Source: Leisingera methylohalidivorans DSM 14336 (lineage in GTDB: Bacteria > Pseudomonadota > Alphaproteobacteria > Rhodobacterales > Rhodobacteraceae). From it: DNA of 64,000 bases. Each line of letters starts with the position of its first letter. The stretch's first letter is position 1. The notes under the pieces are model-generated. The model was not told where the DNA came from and did not search any database. It saw only the letters and a program-made list of their open reading frames with translations. Location of the stretch: NCBI RefSeq assembly GCF_000511355.1, contig NC_023135.1, positions 3,648,838-3,712,837 on the forward strand. The letters are read 5' to 3'. Shown here one piece after another: positions 47,907 through 55,139 of this stretch. Position numbers and translations under genes: made by a program.

Positions 47907-50711
47907 ATGAGCGGGACACAATTCGGCAAGGGCTGCCATCTGCATCTGATCGACGGCTCGGCCTTCATCTTCCGCGCCTATCACGCGCTGCCGCCCTTGA
48001 CGCGCAAATCCGACGGGCTGCCGATCGGCGCCGTGGCCGGGTTCTGCAACATGCTGTTCAAGCAGGTCGAGGACAACAAAGGCCCGGATGCGCCGACCCA
48101 TGTGGCGGTGATTTTCGACTATTCCGGCAAGTCGTTCCGCAACGAGATGTACGACCAGTACAAGGCCAACCGCCCGCCCGCGCCCGAGGATCTGGTGCCG
48201 CAGTTCCCGCTGACCCGCGAGGCGACCCGCGCGTTCAACATCGCCTGCAAGGAAGTCGAAGGGTTTGAGGCCGACGACATCATCGCCACCCTGGCGCATC
48301 AGGCGCGCGATGCCGGCGGGCGGGTGACCATCATCTCCTCGGACAAGGACCTGATGCAGCTGGTCGGCGGCGGCGTCGAGATGCTGGACGCGATGAAGAA
48401 CAAGCGCATCGACAGCGACGGCGTGGTGGAGAAATTCGGTGTCGGCCCCGACCGGGTGGTGGATGTGCAGGCGCTGGCCGGCGACAGCGTTGACAACGTG
48501 CCGGGCGCACCGGGGATCGGAATCAAGACCGCGGCGCTGCTGATCAATGAATTCGGCGATCTGGAAACCCTGCTGGACCGCGCCGAGGAGATCAAACAGC
48601 CCAAGCGCCGCCAGACCCTGATCGACAAGCGCGAACAGATCGAGCTGAGCAAAAAGCTGGTGCAGCTGGATTGCAGCATGGAGCTGGATTTCACCCTCGA
48701 TGATCTGGAGGTGATGGAGCCGGATGCGGAAACCCTGCTGACCTTCCTGTCGGAGATGGAATTCCGCACCCTGACCAAACGGCTGGCGGATCAGCTGGGC
48801 ATGGATGCGCCGGCAATTCCGGAAGCGCCCGCCGCTGCGGCGGCCGCCGCAGCAGCGCCGGACTCCGTGCCGTTTGACAAGGAGAAATACGAATGCGTCC
48901 GCGACGCGGCGGGTTTGCAGGCCTGGGTCGACCGCATCCGCCAGCGCGGCTGGGTGGCGGTGGATACCGAAACCACCGGACTGGACGAGATGGTGGTGGA
49001 TCTGGTCGGCATCTCGCTCTGTGTCGAACCGGGCGAGGCCTGTTACATCCCCTTGGCGCATAAGGCCGGGGGCGATGACCTGTTTGGCGGCGAGGGGCTG
49101 TCTGAGGGGCAGATGCCGCTGGAAGAGGCTGTCGCAATACTGAAGGGCGTGCTGGAGGATCCGGCGGTCCTGAAGATCGGCCAGAACATGAAATACGACG
49201 CCAAGATCCTGCACCGCTATGGCGTCGATGTGGCGCCGATCGATGACACCATGCTGATGTCCTATGCGCTGCATGCCGGCATGCACGGGCATGGCATGGA
49301 TACGCTCTCGGAACGTTACCTCGACCACACGCCGATCCCGATCAAGCCGCTCTTGGGGTCCGGCAAATCGGCGATCACTTTTGACCGGGTGCCGATCGAG
49401 GACGCGGTGCCTTATGCCGCCGAGGACGCCGATATCACCCTGCGTCTGTGGCAGACCTTCAAGCCGCAGCTGCATCAGGAGCGGGTGACCACGGTTTATG
49501 AAACGCTGGAACGGCCGCTGGTGCCGGTGCTGGCGGATATGGAGCGCAACGGCATCAAAGTGGACCGCGATACCCTCAGCCGGATGTCCAACGCCTTTGC
49601 TCAGAAGATGGCGGCGCTGGAGGCCGAAATACACGAACTGGCAGGGCAGACCTTCAACGTCGGCTCACCCAAGCAGCTGGGCGAGATCCTGTTCGACAAG
49701 ATGGGGATCGAGGGCGGCAAGAAGGGCAAGACCGGCGCCTATGCCACCGGGGCGGATATTCTCGAAGACCTGGCGACCGAACACGATCTGCCCGCGCGGG
49801 TGCTGGACTGGCGGCAGCTCTCGAAGCTGAAATCGACCTACACCGATGCGCTGCAGGATCATATCAATCCGGACACCGGGCGGGTGCATACCTCTTATGC
49901 CCAGACCGGGGCCAGCACCGGGCGGATGGCCTCGACCGATCCGAACCTGCAGAATATCCCTGTGCGCACCGAGGAAGGCCGCCGCATCCGCGAGGCCTTT
50001 GTCGCGGAAGAGGGCAATGTGCTGTTGTCGCTCGACTACAGCCAGATCGAGCTGCGCATTCTGGCCCATATGGCCGGGATCGATGCGCTGAAGCAGGCCT
50101 TTGCCGAAGGGCAGGACATTCACGCGATGACCGCTTCGGAGATGTTCGAGGTGCCGCTGGACGAGATGACGCCGGAAATCCGCCGCCAGGCCAAGGCGAT
50201 CAACTTTGGTGTGATCTACGGCATCTCCGGCTTTGGCCTGGCGCGCAACCTGCGCATTCCGCGCAAGGACGCGCAGGGCTTCATCGACCGCTATTTCGAA
50301 CGCTTCCCGGGCATCCGCCGCTACATGGATCAGACGGTGGAGTTTGCCAAGGAGCACGGGTTTGTGCAGACCCTGTTCGGGCGCAAGATCCACACCGCCG
50401 AGATCAACGCCAAGGGGCCGAAGGCCGGCTTTGCCAAACGCGCCGCGATCAACGCGCCGATCCAGGGCACCGCGGCCGATGTGATCCGCCGCGCCATGGT
50501 GCGCATGCCCGAGGCCATCGCCCATCTGCCCGCGCGGATGCTGCTGCAGGTGCACGATGAACTCTTGTTCGAAGTGCCCGAATCGGCGGTGGAAGAGACC
50601 ATCGAAACCGCCCGCCGCGTGATGGAAACCGCTGCCGATCCGGCGGTGCATCTGGACGTGAAGCTGGTGGTGGACGCGGGCCGCGGGCAAAACTGGGCCG
50701 AGGCGCACTAA
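47907..50711 (+). CDS. polA: DNA polymerase I
   Basis: 934-residue repair and Okazaki-fragment polymerase with three domains. The 5'-3' nuclease occupies about residues 10-300 (HLHLIDGSAFIFRAYHALP; acidic YSGKSFRNEMYDQYKANRP). An Ala/Pro-rich linker follows (around 308-320). The 3'-5' exonuclease domain keeps its acidic motif AVDTETTG near residue 350, so proofreading is likely active. The polymerase domain shows motif A SLDYSQIELRIL, motif B RRQAKAINFGVIYG and motif C LQVHDELLFEV. Length is typical. A purine-rich GGGGAG lies 10 nt before the start. Two structured repeats follow the stop. Confidence 0.96.
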   Translation: MSGTQFGKGCHLHLIDGSAFIFRAYHALPPLTRKSDGLPIGAVAGFCNMLFKQVEDNKGPDAPTHVAVIFDYSGKSFRNEMYDQYKANRPPAPEDLVPQFPLTREATRAFNIACKEVEGFEADDIIATLAHQARDAGGRVTIISSDKDLMQLVGGGVEMLDAMKNKRIDSDGVVEKFGVGPDRVVDVQALAGDSVDNVPGAPGIGIKTAALLINEFGDLETLLDRAEEIKQPKRRQTLIDKREQIELSKKLVQLDCSMELDFTLDDLEVMEPDAETLLTFLSEMEFRTLTKRLADQLGMDAPAIPEAPAAAAAAAAAPDSVPFDKEKYECVRDAAGLQAWVDRIRQRGWVAVDTETTGLDEMVVDLVGISLCVEPGEACYIPLAHKAGGDDLFGGEGLSEGQMPLEEAVAILKGVLEDPAVLKIGQNMKYDAKILHRYGVDVAPIDDTMLMSYALHAGMHGHGMDTLSERYLDHTPIPIKPLLGSGKSAITFDRVPIEDAVPYAAEDADITLRLWQTFKPQLHQERVTTVYETLERPLVPVLADMERNGIKVDRDTLSRMSNAFAQKMAALEAEIHELAGQTFNVGSPKQLGEILFDKMGIEGGKKGKTGAYATGADILEDLATEHDLPARVLDWRQLSKLKSTYTDALQDHINPDTGRVHTSYAQTGASTGRMASTDPNLQNIPVRTEEGRRIREAFVAEEGNVLLSLDYSQIELRILAHMAGIDALKQAFAEGQDIHAMTASEMFEVPLDEMTPEIRRQAKAINFGVIYGISGFGLARNLRIPRKDAQGFIDRYFERFPGIRRYMDQTVEFAKEHGFVQTLFGRKIHTAEINAKGPKAGFAKRAAINAPIQGTAADVIRRAMVRMPEAIAHLPARMLLQVHDELLFEVPESAVEETIETARRVMETAADPAVHLDVKLVVDAGRGQNWAEAH

Positions 50712-50735
50712 GCAGGCCCGCCGCCCCGCCGCGGC

Positions 50736-50809
50736 GGGGGAATGCTCCCGCCCGGCTTCGATCTGATGATCTCATCCCGTTGGGCCGCGCACCGCTGACG
50801 CGGCGCGGC
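50736..50809 (+). repeat. Structured intergenic repeat, copy 5
   Basis: Box CTCCCGCCCGG, stem GATC-TGAT-GATC, box CCGTTGGGCC and a final stem GCACCGC-TGAC-GCGGCGC with one mismatch. Nearly identical over about 40 bp to the copy at 19.7 kb although 31 kb away and on the other strand. It follows polA and may end its transcript. Confidence 0.75.
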
Positions 50810-50970
50810 ACCGCCATTCACCGGGCGTCCAACGCCGCCTCGCCGGGTCAGGGGAGCCGCCAGGCTCCGCGCGGGCAGCGCGGCTTGCCCTTGACGCGGC
50901 CGCCGGCAAGAACACCCGGCCACGCCCCTCAAGGGCAGCCCTGCTCTTGGGGGCTTCTCAGCATCCCCCC

Positions 50971-51052
50971 CTGCGCCGCGCCAGCGGCGCCACGCCCAAC
51001 CGCGGCTGCGGCATCGCAGATGCAGCGGGCAGCGGGCGGGAGCAGCTCCCGG
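50971..51052 (-). repeat. Structured intergenic repeat, copy 6
   Basis: On the minus strand: hairpin GGGAG-CTG-CTCCC merging into the first box CTCCCGCCCG, stem GCATC-TGC-GATGC, box GGTTGGGCG and final stem GCGCCGC-TGGC-GCGGCGC. It faces copy 5 across about 160 bp. Confidence 0.75.
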
Positions 51053-51092
51053 CGTTACGCGGCCGGCCAGTCAGCCCGGCGCCGGTTCTGCA

Positions 51093-51326
51093 TCAGCCCT
51101 GAGCGGGCTGGCGGACCAGCCGGGCTACCAGGCGCCGCACCAGCGGCGCCACCACCAGAACGGTCGGGAAGGCGATCGGCCAGCTGAAGCTCCAGGCGGT
51201 CATCCAGCCGGACAGAAAGGTTTCGGCCCCGCTGACGCGCAGGGTCGAAATCCCCGACACGATGCAGGACATCACCCCGGACAGCAGCAGCGCAAACAGA
51301 ACGGGCGAAAAACGGGCGGGCAGCAT
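51093..51326 (-). CDS. DUF2798 family small membrane protein
   Basis: 77-residue protein with two hydrophobic helices (FALLLSGVMSCIVSGI and FSWPIAFPTVLVVAPLV) joined by a short polar loop (STLRVSGAETFLSGW), the DUF2798 pattern. Function is unknown; members are inner-membrane proteins of about 75-90 residues. The basic C-terminus (RRLVARLVRQ) would be cytosolic. ATG 51326 begins the conserved part; the frame is open to 51425. It stands alone between polA and the hydroxypyruvate-isomerase-like gene. Confidence 0.82.
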   Translation of the reverse strand: MLPARFSPVLFALLLSGVMSCIVSGISTLRVSGAETFLSGWMTAWSFSWPIAFPTVLVVAPLVRRLVARLVRQPAQG

Positions 51327-51500
51327 GGCGGCTGTTTCCTTGTCAGCGGGTCCGAAGGGGCGGAAATCACAAATACATCCGCCATATGCGCGCTGGCGGC
51401 CATCAAGAAAAGTGCACCAGCACACAGGTCATTGCGCAGCGGGCTTAACCCGGGGGACCGGGCCGTCTGCCGAAAGGAGACAGCGCACGCGGGATGCGGC

Positions 51501-52253
51501 TCAGCGCATCCAGCCGAGGCTGTCTTCGGTGCGCCGGGTCGAGGGCGTGTATTCGGCGCTGATCCAGCCGTCATAGCCGCTGGCGTCGATGGCGGCGAAC
51601 AGCTCCTGGAAATCCACCGGCCCGGTGCCCGGTTCGCAGCGGCCCGGGGCGGCGCCGATCTGCACATGCGCGGCGTGGCGGCCGAAGATCTCCCAGACTT
51701 TGGCCGCATCGCCGTGGATCATCTGGGCGTGGTAGGCGTCGTACTGCAGACCGACATTGGGACGGTCCACTTCTTCCAGCACTGCCATCGCCAAATTATA
51801 ATCATCCAGGAAATAGCCGGGCTGATCGCCGCTGTTCAGAGGCTCGATGGTGAAGTGCTGTTCCGGCGCCCGGTCGGCGGCCCATTGCAGGTTCTGCACG
51901 AAGGTCCGCTGCGCCGCAGCACCTTTGGTATACCCTGCCATCACGTGGATCTTGCCGGCCTTCAGCACCTCGGCATAGCGCAGCACCCGGCGGATGTCGC
52001 GCTGGAACCGGTCGACGCCCTCGGGGAGGGCTGCATAACCGGGCATGCCGCCGGTGTAGTTGGGCGGCGGCGCGTTGATCAGCAGCAGTTCCAGCCCGTG
52101 GGCCAGCAGTGCGCGCTGGGTCTCCTTGGCCGCAAGCTCATAAGGATAAAGGATTTCCACCGCTTCGAACCCTGCCGCCGCAGCGGCCTGGAACCGGTCG
52201 GGATAGGGCAGCTCGGCAAACAGCATCGAGATGTTGGCTGCGAATCTGGGCAT
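51501..52253 (-). CDS. Hydroxypyruvate isomerase family protein (TIM barrel)
   Basis: 250-residue sugar-isomerase-type TIM barrel. It resembles hydroxypyruvate isomerase (Hyi), which interconverts hydroxypyruvate and tartronate semialdehyde in glyoxylate metabolism, and the related 2-oxo-tetronate isomerase OtnI. The two catalytic glutamates are Glu137 in TIEPLN and Glu234 in SAEY, with Asp172 and Gln198 as further metal ligands. ATG 52253 matches the family N-terminus (PRFAANISMLF); upstream frame to 52403 is not similar. No glyoxylate carboligase or tartronate reductase gene is nearby, so Hyi versus OtnI cannot be settled. Confidence 0.83.
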   Translation of the reverse strand: MPRFAANISMLFAELPYPDRFQAAAAAGFEAVEILYPYELAAKETQRALLAHGLELLLINAPPPNYTGGMPGYAALPEGVDRFQRDIRRVLRYAEVLKAGKIHVMAGYTKGAAAQRTFVQNLQWAADRAPEQHFTIEPLNSGDQPGYFLDDYNLAMAVLEEVDRPNVGLQYDAYHAQMIHGDAAKVWEIFGRHAAHVQIGAAPGRCEPGTGPVDFQELFAAIDASGYDGWISAEYTPSTRRTEDSLGWMR

Positions 52254-52580
52254 CGGGTTACTCCTGGCTTCAAGGAGGTTTATCCCGCGCAAAACCGTAA
52301 GGCCAAGAGATAGAAAACGACGCATTTTCGCTTTCCCGCAAGACCTGAGGCCGCGATCCGGATGCCGCTGCAGGAAACCGGCATGTTTCCGCCGGATTTC
52401 CAAAAGGATAGCAGCCTTCTTGATGAGCCCCGAGCGCCTGGCCGGCAGGTTTTCCGGCAGCAGAGGGGCGGCTGCAGGCCTGGCCGCCGGTGAAGCTGCT
52501 GAGATGGATTGAACGGAACGCGCCCGCCGCGGGGCGGGCGGACGCCTGACTGCCGCTTATGCGGCAGGCAGAATAGATGT
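52254..52580. other. 327-bp gap with hairpins, no gene recognised
   Basis: Between the hydroxypyruvate-isomerase-like start and the DUF1285 stop (both minus strand). It holds a GC hairpin (CGCCCGCC / GGCGGGCG, 52521-52540) and the DUF1285 hairpin (52550-52567), plus a purine-rich leader before the isomerase start (GGAG at 52264-52278 region). Nothing else is apparent. Confidence 0.45.
52550..52567 (-). terminator. Hairpin after the DUF1285 gene
   Basis: A 7-bp stem (CTGCCGC / GCGGCAG) with a TTAT loop lies 14 bp beyond the DUF1285 stop on the minus strand, with a second GC stem just beyond (52521-52540). No T-run, so the assignment is tentative. Confidence 0.5.
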
Positions 52581-53177
52581 TTAATCCGGATCGAGTTCCG
52601 CAGACGGGATCAGCGGGAAGAATTCCCCGCCGGACCAGACGCCGAACCAGCCATCGTTGTGCGCGCCCAGCTCCACCAGCCGGTAGAAGCTCTTGCGGTC
52701 GATCAAGGCCTCCAGCCCGGCCCGCACCATGACATAAGGAGAGGGCTCGCCGCTTTCGCCATCGCGCTCGACGCGGATCAGGTGCTCCGGCCCCGCCGCG
52801 GCGGTGTCGCCGATATTGGTGGTGAAGGTGATCAGCTGATCACGCCCCGCGCCTTCAGCATCGAAATCCACCGCCACAAATGGCGCGTCCTCGACGGTGA
52901 TGCCGACCTTCTCAGCCGGGGTTACCAGGTAATATTTGCCCTCCTCCAGTTTCAGGATCGAGGCGAACAGCCTGACCAGCTCAAACCGGGTGAACGGCGT
53001 GCCGAGGTAATACCAGCTGCCGTCGCGGGCGATGCGGATGTCCAGGTCGCCGCTGAACGGCGGATTCCACAGGTGGACAGGCGGCAAACCTTTGCCCTTG
53101 GCGGCCGTTTTGGCCGCCGCGGCGATGCCGTCTGCATCGGGTGTCACAGCTTTTTGTCCGCTCATTGCTTTTGCCAT
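52581..53177 (-). CDS. DUF1285 domain-containing protein
   Basis: 198-residue soluble protein of the DUF1285 family, of unknown function and widespread in Proteobacteria. Diagnostic segments are LPPVHLWNPPFSGDLDIRIARDG near residues 30-55, YYLGTPFTRFELVRLFASIL (58-77) and DAPFVAVDFDA (about 105-115), plus a WFGVWSGGEFFPL end. It lies divergent from the moxR operon across 52 bp. This proximity of DUF1285 and moxR genes is common in Alphaproteobacteria and may reflect a shared envelope role, which is inference. Confidence 0.85.
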   Translation of the reverse strand: MAKAMSGQKAVTPDADGIAAAAKTAAKGKGLPPVHLWNPPFSGDLDIRIARDGSWYYLGTPFTRFELVRLFASILKLEEGKYYLVTPAEKVGITVEDAPFVAVDFDAEGAGRDQLITFTTNIGDTAAAGPEHLIRVERDGESGEPSPYVMVRAGLEALIDRKSFYRLVELGAHNDGWFGVWSGGEFFPLIPSAELDPD

Positions 53178-53229
53178 TTCCAGTCAGCACGATAGAGTAA
53201 CAGCATATATCCGGGAAACGAGGAATGTC

Positions 53230-54237
53230 ATGCCTGAAACGGACGATCTGCTGGCCGGTATCGAAGCGCTGGACGCCAAGCTGCAACAGGCGCGCGCGTC
53301 GATCACCAAGCGCTTTATCGGACAGGAGCGGGTGGTGGACCTCACCCTGTCGGTGCTGTTGTGCGGCGGCCACGGGCTGCTGATCGGCCTGCCGGGGCTG
53401 GGCAAGACCCGGCTGGTGGAGACGCTGAGCACGGTGATGGGGCTGGATGGCAGCCGGATCCAGTTCACCCCGGACCTGATGCCTGCCGATATTCTGGGGT
53501 CCGAGGTGCTGGACACCGCCGCCGACGGCCACCGGTCGTTCCGGTTTGTGCCAGGACCGGTGTTCTGCCAGCTCTTGATGGCGGATGAGATCAACCGTGC
53601 CAGCCCGCGCACCCAGTCGGCGCTGCTGCAGGCGATGCAGGAGCGGATGGTGACGGTGGCGGGCGAGGACCGCTCCCTAGGCGCGCCGTTCCACGTGCTG
53701 GCGACCCAGAACCCGATCGAGCAGGAAGGCACATATCCGCTGCCGGAGGCGCAGCTGGACCGGTTCCTGCTGCAGATCGACGTGAATTATCCGGACCGCG
53801 CGACCGAGCGGGATATCCTGCTGGCCACCACCGGAGCGGTGGAAACGGAGGCCTATCAGGTGTTTACCGCGGCGGAACTGATCGCCGCGCAGACCCTTTT
53901 GCGGCGGATGCCGGTGGGGGAATCGGTGGTCGAGATGATCCTGGATCTGGTGCGCGCCTTCCGCCCCGAAGAACCCGGCGTGTCCGACCATGTGGCCCAG
54001 ACCGTGGCCTGGGGACCGGGACCGCGCGCCGCGCAGGCGCTGATGCTGGCGGTCCGGGCACGGGCGCTGCTGCAAGGGCGGCTGGCGCCCAATGCCGAGG
54101 ACGTGCTGGACATGGCGCAGCCGGTTCTGAGCCACCGGATGCAGCTGAACTTCGCGGCGCGGGCGCGCGGTGACAGCCTGGCCGCCCTGATCGCGGAAAC
54201 CGCAGCGGATCTGACCCGGAGCGGAGCCGCCGCGTGA
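53230..54237 (+). CDS. MoxR family AAA+ ATPase
   Basis: 335-residue AAA+ ATPase of the MoxR class, chaperone-like enzymes that act with VWA-domain partners to assemble or modify protein complexes. Walker A is GLPGLGKT (residues 53-60), Walker B LLMADEINRA near residue 118, and the MoxR signature NPIEQEGTYPLPEAQLDRFL near 160. ATG 53230 is chosen; the frame extends upstream to 53032 within the divergent gene. It is the first of four tightly spaced genes (overlaps of 4 nt, 4 nt, then 9 nt apart): MoxR, DUF58, DUF4159 membrane protein and a large membrane protein. Confidence 0.9.
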   Translation: MPETDDLLAGIEALDAKLQQARASITKRFIGQERVVDLTLSVLLCGGHGLLIGLPGLGKTRLVETLSTVMGLDGSRIQFTPDLMPADILGSEVLDTAADGHRSFRFVPGPVFCQLLMADEINRASPRTQSALLQAMQERMVTVAGEDRSLGAPFHVLATQNPIEQEGTYPLPEAQLDRFLLQIDVNYPDRATERDILLATTGAVETEAYQVFTAAELIAAQTLLRRMPVGESVVEMILDLVRAFRPEEPGVSDHVAQTVAWGPGPRAAQALMLAVRARALLQGRLAPNAEDVLDMAQPVLSHRMQLNFAARARGDSLAALIAETAADLTRSGAAA

Positions 54238-55139
54238 CCAGGGAAACCGCCTCCGTACCGGCCTCCGGGGCAGCAGCGGGACTGCGCCACCGGGCCGAGG
54301 CCGCGGCCAGCACCCTGCCGCCGCTGCTGGTGCAGGCGCGGCATCTGGCCGGGTCCGTCCTGATGGGCGAGCATGGCCGCCGCCGCGCGGGCACGGGGGA
54401 TGATTTCTGGCAGTACCGGCCTGCGCAGGCCGGCGACAGCCGCCGGATGATCGACCACCGGCGTTCGGCCCGCGGCGACATCCAGTTCGTGCGCGAGCGC
54501 GAGTGGCAGATTTCCCAGACGGTGCATCTGTGGGTCGATACCGGCGCCTCGATGCGGTTTGCCTCGACGCCGAAGCTGCCGCAGAAGATCGACCGCGCCC
54601 GGTTGCTGGCGCTGGCCGCCTCGGTGCTGATGGTGCAGGGCGGCGAGCGGGTCGGGCTGACCGGCGGCAGCCTGCCGCCCCGGCGCGGCAATGTGCAGAT
54701 CCTGCGGCTGGCCGAAGCGCTCTCGGACGACGCAGAGCAGGATTACGCGCAGCCCAATGACCGGGCCCTGATCCCGCATGCCCGCGCGTTGTTCATTTCG
54801 GACTTCCTGGGGCCGTCCGCGCCGATGGAGCAGGCGCTGTCCAAGGCTGCCGCGCGCGGCGTGCGCGGGGTGCTGTTGCAGGTGCTGGACCCGGCGGAGG
54901 AAGCATTTCCGTTCTCGGGGCGCACCCTGTTTCAGAGCATCGCCGGCGGTGTCACACATGAAACATTGAAGGCCTCGGCGCTGCAGGAACGCTATCTGGA
55001 CCGGCTGGCAGAGCGCCGCACCGTGCTGGAGCGCCTGTGCCGCGAGGCCGGCTGGCGGTTCGGCCAGCATCACACGGGCGACACGGCGCAGAATGCGCTG
55101 ATGTGGCTTTATCATGCATTGGAGCGGACCGCGCCATGA
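54234..55139 (+). CDS. DUF58 domain-containing protein
   Basis: 301-residue soluble protein of the DUF58 family, which is almost always encoded next to MoxR ATPases and has a degenerate VWA-like fold. The core segment GDDFWQYRPAQAGDSRRMIDHRRSAR (residues 56-81, split here as GDDFWQYRPAQAG and DSRRMIDHRRSAR) and DFLGPSAPMEQAL near residue 195 are typical. Start is a GTG overlapping the moxR stop (GTGA). The next gene overlaps by 4 nt. It probably links MoxR to the two membrane proteins downstream. Confidence 0.9.
   Translation: MTRETASVPASGAAAGLRHRAEAAASTLPPLLVQARHLAGSVLMGEHGRRRAGTGDDFWQYRPAQAGDSRRMIDHRRSARGDIQFVREREWQISQTVHLWVDTGASMRFASTPKLPQKIDRARLLALAASVLMVQGGERVGLTGGSLPPRRGNVQILRLAEALSDDAEQDYAQPNDRALIPHARALFISDFLGPSAPMEQALSKAAARGVRGVLLQVLDPAEEAFPFSGRTLFQSIAGGVTHETLKASALQERYLDRLAERRTVLERLCREAGWRFGQHHTGDTAQNALMWLYHALERTAP

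Larger units (their letters stand above)
50712..51092. other. 381-bp gap packed with hairpins and two inverted repeats
   Basis: Between polA and DUF2798. It carries two copies of the dispersed repeat in inverted orientation (50736-50809 and 50971-51052). Between them are further short stems, such as GGAGCC-GCCA-GGCTCC and the near-palindrome CAAGGGCAGCCCTGCTCTTG. No coding frame is credible. The arrangement recalls composite REP clusters (BIMEs). Confidence 0.65.
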
